64,000 bases of DNA. Origin: Setophaga petechia. Taxonomy: Eukaryota > Chordata > Aves > Passeriformes > Parulidae. Below are positions 11,071 through 22,540 of the stretch, piece after piece. The stretch spans positions 20,236,001 to 20,300,000 of the forward strand of contig JANCRA010000017.1 of assembly GCA_024362935.1 (NCBI GenBank), given 5' to 3'. The first letter of the stretch is position 1. Every line of letters begins with the position of its first letter. Both the position numbers and the translations under genes were made by a program. A model generated the notes under the pieces. That model had not been told where the DNA came from. It saw nothing but the letters and a program-made list of their open reading frames with translations, and did no database searches.

Positions 11071-13320
11071 GTATGATTACTTTCTATATAGTATTTTCTA
11101 TACTATACAAAGTACTGTATAGCACTTTCTATACTACCTTTGTTTACTTATGTTCTATCCCCCTACTCTTGGACAATCCCCCAGACTGTTGGAGTTCTTG
11201 GTTTCCTCTGCCAGAGTCACACACCCAGGCACTGGCTGTCCTCTGTGGCCAGGACTGAAGGAGACCCTGTCCTGTGGGTGGCAGACATTTGGTCACTGCC
11301 ATCACCCTGCTGCTGTCACAAGCAGCAAACTCAGCTTAGACCTTAAAAAGCTTTAGTAAACTTCTAGGAATGATGCATTTGTAGCTGACAGATGAGCCAC
11401 CCTGATGGGTGATTAGTCACGGTTAGCCATCCTTGCTAGACTTTACGTTTCTGGGGAGTTTTAGGGGCCTTGCTTTCATTTTTCTCTCCCTTTTGTTTGT
11501 TCTGAGCAGCAACTCTCAAAATGACAAAACAAAATGCTTCAAGGCAGCAGCTGGAGCTTGAAATTAGTAATAAAAAGTAGTTGAGCTGATGTTTGGTTGC
11601 AGAGTCATGCTAGCAAGTGCATGTGTTTCATACAGCCATGGTGCTCCTGAGAAACCTGCCTGGCATCCCCATTGCCATGGGACCACAGCATCAGTGCCAG
11701 GGCAGGCAGGGAGCCAGGAAAGGCTCCCAGGGCTGGACAGGGCAGAACTCCTGAAGGTGCAGGTGCCCTGGCACCACTGAGAGCAGTGACAAACACGACC
11801 ACAGACACTCCCAGCTGATTCTGGCCTTGCCCAGCACACATTCCTGTCCTGGGCTGCTTCCTCCAGCCCTGAGGAGCCCACCCTCACTGCAGCACCACAG
11901 ACACGCCATCACATCTGCAATAAACCTGCCCATTTTTCAACAGGAAGGTAAAATCTGCATGAGTTAAGGGTATTGTCATAAAAAATCCCCAAAAGTCCAA
12001 AAGGGCGAATGAATGGCCATGCAGTTCCACAGTTCTGCTGTGAGTTCACCTAGACTTGACCTCCTTGCTACCCCTAGAATATGAAGTTAACAGCAAAAAT
12101 ATCTGTTTATCTGAGCATGGCACCGCTATTTCATAAAGCTTCTTTATTTTCCTTTCTGTATTGGAAAAATTCCCCAACATAAACTGAACATTACTGCAGG
12201 CAGATTTTATTCTCATTGTTCAAGGGTAAGAAGTGAATGGGAACGGCAGGAGGCCAACTATTCTCCAGCTACACAAAGTGAAAACGATATTTTGAAGAAG
12301 ATCAAAACCAGTAGAAAATATTCAACCTCTTCCACGATGTGTCGTATAATTTTGGCTGCAGACAGGTGACAGCAATACAATACCTGAACCTTGTGAGCAA
12401 AATGAGATGCAACAGTTTTTAATCAAACTCTTCTCAGGGAACATAAACCAGAGGAAAGCAGACAAAATAACAAGAGCGATTTTCAGGCAGGACTCCTTGA
12501 GCTGTGATTAATAGTAACAACAATAAAAAAGCTTTGTATTCCCAGACTTTGCCTTATCCTCTACTACTTTTGAAGCACTGCTGTCTTATGAAAGAAAAGA
12601 GGAAAAAAATCCCCATATTATTCCCTTCCTAGGACTTTAACAGGAACAAATCTGACAACTGAATAGCCAGGGTGTCCCTAGCTGGATGGCTTCACTGGGT
12701 AAGATTGGGGAAAATGGAACCCCTCTGCTGCTGCTTCTGGTGCCCCTCCTGCAAACACATCAAAACAAACACGTTCAGGAATTCAGGACTCCAACTTTCA
12801 GGAAAGCACACACATTTCCTGGCCTGCAAGTTCCTTCTTTCTGCAGGACATGAACAGCTCACTGACATAGCCATCCTTCCTCCTATTACCACAGGTGGTA
12901 ACTGAAGCAGGAAAATGCTGGAATAAACATCTCAGAGGTCTCGGTGCTGGCAAATGCTAACTGTGTACTAGCTGCTCTGCTGGGAGGGAGTTTGTGCTGC
13001 CTGAGTGATCCTGGCTGGCACCTCGGGGCAGGTTGGGGTGAGCTGGGGCTGCTTGTGCTGCTCTCCACGAGGGCTCAGCAGCAAGGAGCCCGTCCCTGCC
13101 CCATCCCTGGGACACACAGACACACAGGGGCAGAGCTCTGCTGCTTGCAGCTGCTCCTGGCCACCAGACTCTGCCATTATTGGTCCAGGGGGAGAGAAGA
13201 AACACAAAGCCAAGCAGAGGGGGTTAACTCAGCACTGCGTTCCTTCAAAATCTCTGAGAGATTTCTGGGGTGGTACTGAGTGAATCAGGATTGAGATGGA
13301 ATCAGCAGCCAGAGGGGCAA
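11071..13320. other. Unique non-coding sequence, no gene seen
   Basis: The region starts with a short AT-rich stretch of repeated TTTCTATAC-like words (about 11085-11145). After a GC-rich part (11600-11900), the 11940-12660 block is AT-rich, non-repetitive and enhancer-like in composition. Small overlapping ORFs on both strands (for example 12944-13279 and 12957-13205) show no domain. Confidence 0.5.
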
Positions 13321-13324
13321 GAGA

Positions 13325-13434
13325 CAGCTCACTGCAGCCACAGAGCCCCACACACACACACACACAGAGGCAGCTTTACAAACAGAGCCTTGGGGGCTCC
13401 TGGAGACACAGCTCACTGCAGCCACAGAGCCCCA
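13325..13434. repeat. Left part of an ~85-100-bp minisatellite
   Basis: The repeat contains the words GCTCACTGCAGCCACAGAGCC and ACACAGAGGCAGCTTTACAAACAG. It occurs here as about one and a half units, including a (CA)n stretch at 13348-13367. Two further units follow at 13819-13935, after the LTR. The array was therefore one block before the LTR inserted into it. Confidence 0.85.
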
Positions 13435-13818
13435 TGCCACAGACATCTTTTATGGAAAACCCTTTCCTTAGGATTGTTCCTCCTGAGAAGCTGAGAGGCC
13501 TCAGGAACAAAATGTGAACAATGGTTATCTGCTGCTGTGGAGTGCAACAGGTGGATCTGGGATTGGCCTCATGTGGTTGTTTCTAATTAATGGCCAATCA
13601 CAGTCAGCTGGCTCAGGCAGAGAGTCCAAGATACAAGCCTTTGTTGTCATTCTTTCCTAGTCTATTCTTAGCCAGCCTTCTGATGAAATCCTTTCTTCTA
13701 TTCTTTTAGTATAGTTTCAATATAATATATATAATAAAATAATAAATCAGCCTTCTGTAACATGGAGTCAGATCCTCATCTCTTCCCTCATCCTCAGACC
13801 CCTGTGAACACCATCACA
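13435..13818 (+). mobile_element. Solo LTR of an avian endogenous retrovirus, copy 1
   Basis: A complete 384-bp LTR. It begins TGCCACAGACATC (TGTCACAGACAT in copy 2) and ends CACCATCACA. The perfect 6-bp target duplication GCCCCA occurs at 13429-13434 and 13819-13824. It carries CCAATCA (a CCAAT-box match) and two overlapping AATAAA signals at 13733-13738 and 13741-13746. No internal retroviral sequence follows, so it is a solo LTR left by LTR-LTR recombination. A 6-bp duplication suits a class II (ERVK-like) integrase; that placement is inference. I recall this sequence as very abundant in passerines, but the exact family name is not certain. Confidence 0.88.
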
Positions 13819-13940
13819 GCCCCACACACACAGAGGCAGCTTTACAAACAGCTTTGGGGCTCCTGGGCAGACAGCTCACTGCACCCACAGAGCCCCACAC
13901 ACAGAGGCAGCTTTACAAACAGCTTTGGCAACTCCTCGAG
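13819..13940. repeat. Right part of the LTR-split minisatellite
   Basis: This part continues the array interrupted by the LTR. GCCCCACACACACAGAGGCAG appears at 13819 and again at 13891, with CTTTACAAACAGCTTTGG shared by both units. The unit here is about 72 bp, shorter than on the left side. Confidence 0.85.
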
Positions 13941-14430
13941 TGCCACGAGCCCTAAAGGATGCTGCCATGCACAGACACCCTGAAGTCTGAAGCCCTTAGA
14001 ACACTGCAAACAAATCTGAGGAGTACAAGATGAGTTCCAGCAGAGCACTGGAGCACTGCCTGCCCCCTGCCTGTCCCCACAGTGGGCTGGGGCTGTGGGC
14101 TGGCTGTCCCCAGCAGCAGCAGGCTGGTGCACAGCAGCCCTGGCTCCCAGCAGACATCAAACAGCCCTGGCCATGAACCTCGTGTCAGACACATCAGCTC
14201 GGATCGAACCCAGAGGGCACTGTCCAATTATAAAGGAAACCTCAGAAAAGGTGTGGAGCTGGAGAGGGGCACACAGCAGCTTTACCTGCAATTGCTCAGC
14301 CCAGCCCATAAACTTGGCAAGCCCAGTTCCATTAGAGCCGTGCTAATGGTAATCGTTAATCAGTTATTTAAAGTCATTCACATGAAAAGCTTGGAGCTTT
14401 TTTTTTTTTTTTTGAAGCTAGTATAAATCA
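13941..14430. other. Unique sequence, no gene seen
   Basis: GC-rich to about 14190, then mixed. It ends in a T run (14400-14413). A B-box-like word, GGTTCGATCC, lies on the minus strand near 14201, but no A box or cloverleaf accompanies it. Confidence 0.5.
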
Positions 14431-14499
14431 AACTTATAGGCAAAAGAATAAATACAGAGAGACAGCTGTACAGATCACACTGTCACACCAATCACTGCT

Positions 14500-14760
14500 T
14501 AAAAGCACACACTGTAAATAGCAGACAAAATTCACCCCCAGTGGAATGCCATTGACTGCACGGGCTGGAGCTGCAACAGGGATAAATTGGCCTATCAAAA
14601 ATACATAAAAATTTAGAAACAGAATTCAATGACGTGTGGAAGCGATTTATCACAGCTATGTCACTTAAAATGACATTATCACTAGCAAACCCATTAAATG
14701 TTATGGGTCCCATTAAGATTCCTAAAGGGCCAAACAACAAAGGAGTTGTTGGGATGGGAC
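14500..14760. other. Candidate conserved non-coding element
   Basis: AT-rich unique sequence with closely packed transcription-factor-like words: AATGACGTGT (CRE-like), GATTTATCACAG, TATGTCACTTAAAATGACATTATCA with two inverted TGTCA/TGACA half sites, CCATTAAATG and AACAAAGG (SOX-like). There is no ORF or known repeat. Function is inferred from composition only. Confidence 0.35.
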
Positions 14761-14764
14761 GGGG

Positions 14765-15215
14765 GGGATTTGTATGCTGACCCAATGACCACTGGCTACT
14801 CACCTGGTCCTGAGCCTGGGATGGACACAGCCAAGGAGCTGCAGGGTGACAGCCACCCCCTGCAGCAGCAGGACATGGCCACACGTGTTCTCCTGGTCCC
14901 AGCATTGCCACCAGACCCCTGCAGCAGCAGTGCCACTGGCTCCTCAGTCCATTGCCTCACTAGTGGAACAGTAAGTCCATCAAAACACGGTGCTTCAGGA
15001 GCCCAGTGTGTTTGTCCTCCTCCTGCAGGCTTCTGCTGCAGCATCCCAGTTCCACAGCTGGAGTGATGCTGCTCCTGCTGCCTTCCCATTCTCAGTAGCT
15101 GCAGTTTGCAAAGTGAGCCCTGCAGGGAGTGGGAGGGAAAGAAAGCAGACACCTTTATTCTGTGTGTGACTCTGGGAGTGTGACAATGATCTCCAGCCCT
15201 CCACGGACCCTCAGC
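14765..15215. other. Unique GC-rich sequence, no gene seen
   Basis: CpG-poor, GC-rich sequence leading into the cluster of tandem arrays. Open frames on both strands (14698-15066 and 14796-15299) overlap antisense and have no recognisable domain. Confidence 0.5.
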
Positions 15216-15217
15216 AG

Positions 15218-15330
15218 CAGTGGGAGCCCAGCACAGAGCAGTGGGAGCCCAGCACAGAGCAGTGGGAGCCCAGCACAGAGCAATGGGAGCCCAGCACACA
15301 GCAGTGGGAGCCCAGCACAGTGCAGTGCTC
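15218..15330. repeat. 21-bp minisatellite, about five units
   Basis: The unit TGGGAGCCCAGCACAGAGCAG starts at 15221, 15242, 15263, 15284 and 15305, an exact 21-bp period with single-base variants. It produces small open frames on both strands because 21 is a multiple of three. Confidence 0.95.
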
Positions 15331-15528
15331 CACAGCTGGGCACTGTGTGTAACTCCAGCAGGAGCTGGGAGGTTCAGTCAGGGCATCCTGAGGGCATCAC
15401 AGGATGTATCAATGACAATAATCATGTTTTCATGGAGATGGGCCGAGGAGCACTGCCTAAGTATGGGAATGTCCAAACTGGGCAGTTCTGCTCAAGGACT
15501 GGGGCTTGGAGAGCTCTGAGGGCCAGGA

Positions 15529-15575
15529 TGGCTTCAGTGACATCAGTGATGGCTTCAGTGACATCAGTGATGGCT
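15529..15575. repeat. 21-bp tandem duplication
   Basis: GATGGCTTCAGTGACATCAGT occurs twice in tandem, followed by a partial third copy (GATGGCTT). Confidence 0.9.
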
Positions 15576-15640
15576 TTTGCTGGCCCAGCCATGGTGAGCA
15601 GAGCTTGGCCAGGACAGAGCAGCCAGAGGGGAGTGGGAAT

Positions 15641-15870
15641 GCACAGCCACTGAGTGGAAGGCACAGCCTTTGAGTGGAAGGCACAGCCATTGAGTGGAAG
15701 GCACAGCCTTTGAGTGGAAGGCACAGCCATTGAGTGGAAGGCACAGCCACTGAGTGGAAGGCACAGCCACTGAGTGGAAGGCACAGACATTGAGTGGAAG
15801 GCACAGCCTTTGAGTGGAATGCACAGCCTTTGAGTGGAAGGCACAGCCATTGAGTGGAAGGCACAGCCCA
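15641..15870. repeat. 20-bp minisatellite, eleven units
   Basis: Units of GCACAGCCATTGAGTGGAAG start every 20 bases from 15641 to 15841, with a partial unit at 15861. Most variation is at two adjacent positions (CATTG, CTTTG or CACTG), with rare GAC and AAT changes. The register never shifts. Long minus-strand ORFs here (15422-15934 and 15457-16020) arise from the repeat. Confidence 0.97.
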
Positions 15871-15879
15871 GCTGATGGA

Positions 15880-16290
15880 ATAAAAGAACAACCAAGTGTT
15901 TTCTCCTGGGGAAAAAAAAAAAAAAAACAGCCACAGCTTGCTAAATTGCCTTATCAGGACTTGATTATTGCAGATACAGGGCCAGGCAGCCTCAGTCTCA
16001 CAACATTTCATTACTGTCACTGTGCTGTGGGTCCTGCTGTCCCTCTGTCCCCCAGCACAGTGAGCAGGAGCAGGGGCACAGTAGGAGCGTTCTGCTCTAT
16101 CCCCCTCTTCTCATCATTTCCTCCAATTGTTAAGGACAGCAGGGACACAGGAGCACAGACAGCAGTGTTGTCCCTCCAGAGGTGTCACTGAGAGCTCTGA
16201 CAGCAGCGTGGGTGCCCCATGGTGTCCCCCCTGCCAGCTGGGCACCGTGGGCATGGCCACTGCTGCTGCAGGAATGGGGCAGACCCAGGC
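15880..16290. other. Unique sequence between arrays, no gene seen
   Basis: The stretch contains an A run (15911-15926), then GC-rich CpG-poor sequence. No recognisable ORF product or repeat family. Confidence 0.5.
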
Positions 16291-16302
16291 CGGGCAGCAG
16301 GT

Positions 16303-16408
16303 GAGCATCCCCTGATCTGTGAACAGGCTCTGAGCATCCCCTGATCTGTTCACAGGCTTTGTGAACAGGCTCTGAGCATCCCCTGATCTGTTCACAGGCT
16401 CTCACCTG
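16303..16408. repeat. Short tandem array with embedded palindrome
   Basis: GAGCATCCCCTGATCTG begins at 16303, 16332 and 16374, so the spacing is 29 and then 42 bases. Units alternate between CTGTGAACAGG and its reverse complement CTGTTCACAG. A perfect 9-base hairpin results at 16346-16354 and 16360-16368. Confidence 0.9.
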
Positions 16409-16409
16409 G

Positions 16410-19285
16410 CAGAGAGAGGGCAGGAGGAGCCATCCACACTTCGTGTAATCGAGGTGTCACAATGCATTAGCCTGGAGACATAAAAGAACAACAATTGCAT
16501 CTTAAACTGGGATAGTTAATTTATTACTGGAGAATGGAAAGGCAAAGTGTAAGAAGGGCTTTTTTCCACACCCTGGATAGATTGTTAAAAGCCAGATACA
16601 TTAATCTTTTTTTTTTTCTTTTCCCCCATGACTATAAAAGCAGAAATCTACCAGAGGAATCAGGAAGAGAATTGTAGGCTTCATGGCAACTTACGCCTCT
16701 GAAATTCTCCACCAAATATTTCTAGCAGGAGTTCCTAACAATCTCAAGCTGTATAACTGCCTTTTGTTCTTCTGCTAATTGATGTTTTTACACGGCACCA
16801 TACCTAATCCCTGCCTCTGAAATCAAATTTTATTAAAATTCCTTAGCAGTGCAATGAGAAATAGTCACTTGGGTTTTTATCCATTCCTTATTCCAAAATC
16901 CCAAAGCATTTTCCCTGCATTTGGTAAGCCTCGTAGGCAAGAGCTTTTATCCTTTGGGATGCAGCAATGCAATGAAACTGTGCCACACATGAGCAGGCAG
17001 CAGCTCTGGCAGGGAACAGCCTGCCCTCCCTGCAGCCACCATCCACCCAGCCATTCATGCCCATTACTCGTTCTCACATCTCTCTCTTCCCTCCTGACCA
17101 CAACTTGATCCTCAAATAAACAAAACACCCCAGAAATCACCATTTTCTTGGGAGCAGTGAATTGTTCCCATGCCCAAAGGATTGGGCTTCTAATCAAATC
17201 CAACATCTCACCAGCCTGAACACCTATGCCTTGTTCACAGCTGGAAATGTATCAAAACCTGTGTAATCAAGAGGTGTCCTTTAGATTAAAACCAAAGTAA
17301 ATTTTATCCAAATTTTTCTAGATTTTGCTTGCTGGATGTGGGTAACAGAAAACTGAGATCTATCAGTAAAATCTGGGCTGCTACATGAGGTAAAAGCTCT
17401 GCAAATGCTGCCACACACCACTGGAGGGTTTGGGATAAGAGATGGCCTTGGACCACATTTCAAAATCAGATGCTGATGTTTGAAGAAGTCAGACAGTAAG
17501 ATAAAAAAGGCAATGAAATGGGACTGGAACCAGATGTAGTCTCCATCCTGCCTCCCTTTGTGTCCATCATCTGAGGGCTGCATCTCCCAGACTCATCTGG
17601 TAAAAGCTGTGGCTGTGATTTGGATGTACTGCTGCAAGCAAATAAGGCAACTTTGTCCATAATGGAAATTTTCCCCACATTAGGAAGCAAATAACTTCAG
17701 AAAAGGACAATCTGGGTTCTGTATGCATTGTGGGTTTATATGACTGCAGTAAAACAGCTGCAGAACCCAAAGTGACACGTTTCCTAATTCTCTTATGTGG
17801 TTAGAGTTCAGCACAAAATGGGAAACCAAATGAAATTCAGCTATCACAGGCTGATCCTCCTCCCTGAGATGTTCAGCTCTGCAGAAAGTCAGGTCCATGC
17901 AGAGGCACACACCTGTCCCAGCTCTGTGTGCACACCCATCCACCTGCCCACACAGGAGGCTTTGGATGCTCTCTGTGACATTTATTGACAAAGTCCCCGA
18001 GGTACTGCACCTATTCTTCCTGGCATTACCCACATAGGGCAAGATATAAAATTCTTGGTGGATGTTCTGAGTTTGTATTTAATAGACCTGGAGGCTCTGA
18101 GTGCCTTTTCACAGATTGTGTTCCAGCTGTCTGCTGATATTTGAGCGTGCAGGTCCTGGTCCCATGCTGTGCAAACAGGCAGCCTCCCACACATTCTGTG
18201 TACCAGGAGTAATTTATGAGTCTATCCAGAAAGGAAATAACAGTGTGTTAAGAAGGGGTTATGTAAAGCTCTGAGATTGAGAAGTAGCTCAGTTAACTCA
18301 GTACAACTTCCCAACATCACCGTTATGTTTCAGCTGATTTACAAATACAGGAGGCCTTCAGCTGGTGATTCATATTCCTGCTGAAGCAGATGGGGGGGGA
18401 GGGAGGAAGTATAATCACTGTCTCTGCATAAATCTCATGTCACTGAAAGGCTCCTACCTTGAAACCTCATATTCATTAACCACCTTCTGCAAAAGCCAGT
18501 GTCTGAACTGAGCTGCAAGTCCCCAGGCACCCGGGGATATTCTGGTACCAATCAAATGGATGAAAAAATAACATATGAGGTGCTGGCCATTTGTTTTCCA
18601 GCTCATGCCACAGGGATTTCTTGCAAATTGCCCTTTATTGCAAATACCACAGGCAGTGCATCAGAATCCTCGTGAAGGGATGGGCAGTGCCTGACACCCT
18701 GCCAGGAGCCCTGAGGAGCACTGAGGCTGCAGGGAGTGACCATCACCACACACAACATCCATGCTGGGACTGAGGGCTGATCAAAACAAAACCATCCATT
18801 TGCAGGACCCTTTTTTAGCTTTTCTCCTTCCCAAAGTGGAAACCAGCCTGTAGATATTGGAGATATCTGTCTGAAAACCATTTCAGTCCTGTTTTTCAAA
18901 GCCAGCAAGCAAATAATGGGCTCTGAACAGCAAAACCTTTCCTAGTTCAAGAGCAGGTTGTACTTAGCAGCCTCACATCCCTTCTCAATTGCAAACAAGG
19001 CACAAAATGCAAAAGTTGCAAGCCACTCAGCTTAACAAGTTCAGCATTATTTATTTAATGTCCCTCAGAACATGAATATTTAAAGTGGACAGTGACCTCC
19101 AAGCAGAAGGAAGTTATCAAAATCCATATGTGCCACCTCTCCAGCCAGAGGCCAAGCTGAGTTTGCTGCTGGGCTCAGGTCAAGGGGGAGCAGAGCACAG
19201 TCCCCATCCTTCATCTCGGGCTGTCCCTGACCTGCACAATGCCCCTGGCCACAAATGTGCCTGCAGAGCCCTGGGGGCTGTCCCA
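16410..19285. other. Unique, mainly AT-rich sequence, no gene seen
   Basis: Long non-repetitive stretch. The part at 16480-16860 and the part at 18220-18500 are enhancer-like in composition (TTAATT, TTCATTAACC, GTTATGTTTCAGCTGATTTAC), with a G8 run at 18391-18398. Small ORFs at 17281-17583 and 17680-18042 (both minus) have no domain and no splice context I trust. Confidence 0.5.
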
Positions 19286-19294
19286 GGCACAGGG

Positions 19295-19437
19295 CAGGGG
19301 CAGCAGGGATGGCACAGCAGGGATGGCACAGCAGGGATGGCACAGCAGGGATGGCACAGCAGGGATGGCACAGCAGGGCAGGGGCAGCAGGGATGGCACA
19401 GCAGGAATGGCACAGCAGGGCTGGTACAGCAGGGCTC
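19295..19437. repeat. 15-bp minisatellite, about nine units
   Basis: GATGGCACAGCAGGG repeats with a 15-bp period, interrupted once near 19376-19390 by GGGGCAGCAGG. It creates open frames in several registers on both strands. Confidence 0.95.
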
Positions 19438-19439
19438 CC

Positions 19440-21730
19440 ACACAGAACCTGCAGCTCAGGTGTGTCTCCAGCCAGGTGCACAGGAGGGGGCAGCTCTGAG
19501 ATTTTGGCAGGCACACAGACTGGGGTCACAGCCCCTGTGCTGTGCTGGAGGCTGACCTGAGCTGCCACAGGAAAGGCTGAATCCCAAATGAAGGGTTTCA
19601 CAAACATTTCACCCCACCTTACCCCAAGCTAGTGCCAGCATCGAACATTTTTAACCTCACAAAATATTCTATCCATTTTTACTCTCCTAAAAAAAGTTTT
19701 CTGCTCTCCCAGCTTTCTTCAGACTGTTACTAACATGTTATGCACTTTTTTTTTCCTTTTTGCAGTCATTTCTATAAAAATTCTCACATATCTAGACAAA
19801 ACCACTGACAATCCTCCCCAAAAACCACCAACTGGTTTGGTTTGAAGATTTCAAGACAAAACCAACAGTGAACATGGCATCTTTTCCACATTTCTCAGCC
19901 AAAAACATTGCTGATCTGGAGAGAGGTTTTGGTCTGAGCCCATGGTGGGGCCAGCCCCAGCCCCATGCAGGCAGCCCCTGCTCAGGATGTGTCACCACCA
20001 CTGTCACAGGGGCAGGCAAAGGGAGCCACGTGGAGCAGCTCATCTGGAAGTCAGAGATAATAACATTTCCTACCTGGCAGCCCATTAGGGACGGCCTCGT
20101 TAGCGCTGGGGCGGCGACCAGAGCGTCACCAGATGAGAGCCATGCCAAGTGTCCCTGAGCAGAGCCAGGCACAGCCTGCCCAGGCCAGCCCTGCCCTCTC
20201 TGCTGCTGTCACACAAGGGAGACAGCCCAGATTCAAAAGCCAAGGAGCTGTCTGCCATTTTCTCTGCTGTTTTAGCCACTGGGACTCAAGCTTTGCCAAC
20301 TGTTAGCACCTAATGTTGCAACCAGCACATTTCAGCTTCAGCTTGTGAGATTTCTGGCATTTCACTCACAAAGATGCTGAGCTCCTATAAAAAGCACTTT
20401 TTTGCAATGGAAGCTTCTCCTGAAAAATTGTTCACACCCATTTTTTTTCCACCAAAGTGTGTTGAAAGCCAAAGAGAAAAAGCCAAAGAAGAAAGCAGCA
20501 AGCAAGAGGAGCTGGAGAAGTCCCTGGGGAGATGAGACCCCCTGTGTGATTCACTCTGAGTCTGCTCCTCAGGGCTGGGACCTTCTCAGGTTTCTCCTTC
20601 TGTCCAGGAAAAGGAAGAGCTGAAAGAATCACCACCAAGGGACAGGGCCACCCAGAACGTGCCCTGGGGGATGTGACTCACCCCTGGCACAGGATGCTTG
20701 TGCCACCCAGGAGAGCAGCTGGCCAGGCTGGGCTCTGGGATGGCTCCATCCTCATCCCACTGGTTCTCAGCAGCTCCTGCAGCAACCAGGCACTTCCCAA
20801 ATGTGTTCTCACCTCAGCAACCAAAATGCCAGCTCTCCCAAACTGTGATTTCTTCAGGCAGCCCCAGCACCCTGCCCTCCTCCTCAGTGTGACAGCTCAG
20901 GAGAGAAAGCAGATTCTGGGTGCAGTCTGACACCAGGCCAACCTGAGAGCTGAAAATCAAAGTGGATGAGAAGGAGATTCATTATAGACTAATTAAGCCA
21001 GCAGAAGACTCCTGCACAAAGGTTGATGACATTCACTTCAGGATAATTTTGAAATAAATATGAGGATTCATAGAAGAAAAAAATGCAGTTGGGAAAAGAT
21101 ATTTTTGAAGCATAAATATAGCTCATTTCTAGCCCCCCTCCTCCACATATCAATTAATGAAGCAAATCATCTGTCTGAATCAAAGATGTGGGGGAAAAAC
21201 ACAGCTATCTATTTGAACTCCAAAAAAAAAATTAAAGGATTCAAAATGAAACATATAATTAGCCTGTAGGACTCTCTGCTGTAGGTTATTGAGGCAAAAA
21301 AGAAAAAACCTTTTACTAACTTTCAAAAAGGACTCGACAGCTACAAGAATAGCTTTTGGTGCTCTACAAAAGAGGGGAAATGTTCATCTTCTGGGGACAA
21401 GCAGGCCCAGGCAGAGCCCAGCCCTGGGCTACAGCGTTTGTAATTCTGTTGTCAGGTTTTGCCCAGCTTTGTGTTCTTTTGCTGATCTTAATTTTATTTT
21501 TTTACCCTACTTGCAGATGCAGGAGCATCTCTGTGCCCACCCTGCCCCTGGCTGGGGCAGCTCCCCCTGTGCTCACCTGAGCTTCCAGGACCCCGAGGGA
21601 AACGGGGAGAGCCAAAGCTCTGACCTGCCAGGTCCTGCTGGGGTTTGGTGCCTGTGGCTGCTGGAGCTCCATCAGGGGGGCAGCTCTGGGTGCCCTGAGG
21701 GCAGGCAGCCAATGGAGACCCCCACACAAT
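19440..21730. other. Unique sequence, no gene seen
   Basis: Mixed GC- and AT-rich blocks. A short CpG-dense patch lies at 20090-20125 within otherwise CpG-poor DNA. The 20940-21300 block is AT-rich. No repeat family or coding signal was recognised. Confidence 0.5.
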
Positions 21731-21735
21731 GCCCC

Positions 21736-22318
21736 TGTTGTGGTTTGGGATGGGAGGAAAAGATAAACAAATGTTAAAATAAATAACTGTGATCTCACCA
21801 GAAGTTTAAACATAAAATAAAAAAAAGAAAATTAGATCTATACTTGCAATAAAAGAAGTATATCTGGAAAGGTAGTTTAGCACACTGTCAATTACACAAA
21901 AAACTTTGCATCACTTCCCCAGATTTTCCTCCCATTCCAAACCCTGATGCCCAATGTGCCAGCAGCATCCCTGTGTTTGTGCTGCTGTGCTGGAACAGAC
22001 ACACAGAGCTCTCCTCAGGGCATCTTTGTCACCCTGGCTTTTAAGTTTTTCTGAGCCTTCTGATGTTTACAGTCTTGTAACAAACTTTCTCACACACTTT
22101 CTGTAAATAACTCATTGTTTTGCATTCTTTTCTGGATGAGGAGAATCCTGATGGACTGTTGGTTTGCCCAGTGTCACTGGAGAGGTGGCACGGTCACCCT
22201 CCAGCCCACCATCACTTTTGGACATCTATAAATGTTGGAGTCAGAAATTAAACTTCCCTCTTTTTTACCTTGGTGATTTGCACATCTGTGTGATTTTATT
22301 TCGTGTCCTGTAGCAACA
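21736..22318 (+). mobile_element. Probable LTR of a second retroviral family
   Basis: The 3' part (about 21960-22318) reads as an LTR that I recall from passerine genomes. It has TATAAA at 22227-22232, an ATTAAA polyadenylation variant at 22247-22252, a T-rich stretch and the end GTAGCAACA. The start is unclear. TGTTGTGG at 21736 would give matching TGTTG...CAACA ends, but the flanks (GCCCC and CATCA) do not form a target duplication. The element may be 5'-truncated, or its start may lie nearer 21960. No internal region is visible. Confidence 0.5.
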
Positions 22319-22540
22319 CATCACCAGGACAGGGGCTGGAGGGCAGCAGCTGGCACAGGAGGCTGAGTTTGTCCCAGCAGGTACAGGAGGCTGAGTTTGA
22401 GTTTCCCCCAGCTGTGTGATGATGCTCTGCAGCTCCTGGGCAGCAGCTGGCACAGGGCACTGGCAGGGCTGGAGCACTCTGTGCCACTGGGGCACCTCGT
22501 TGGGGCTGAAATGAAGAGGTCAGTGGCAAAAGAGCAGCCC

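Noticed and set aside
13762..13983. Protein-like start MESDPHLFPHPQTP found in three places (also near 48324 and 50678)
   Set aside because: It is the translation of the 3' end of the three LTR copies. The recurrence reflects the repeat and not a protein family.
14195..14215. tRNA-like B box (GGTTCGATCC on the minus strand)
   Set aside because: No A box, acceptor stem or anticodon arm could be found at the right distance.
15641..15870. Possible CRISPR array (regular 20-bp repeats)
   Set aside because: Units are directly adjacent with no unique spacers, the DNA is vertebrate, and no cas genes are present.
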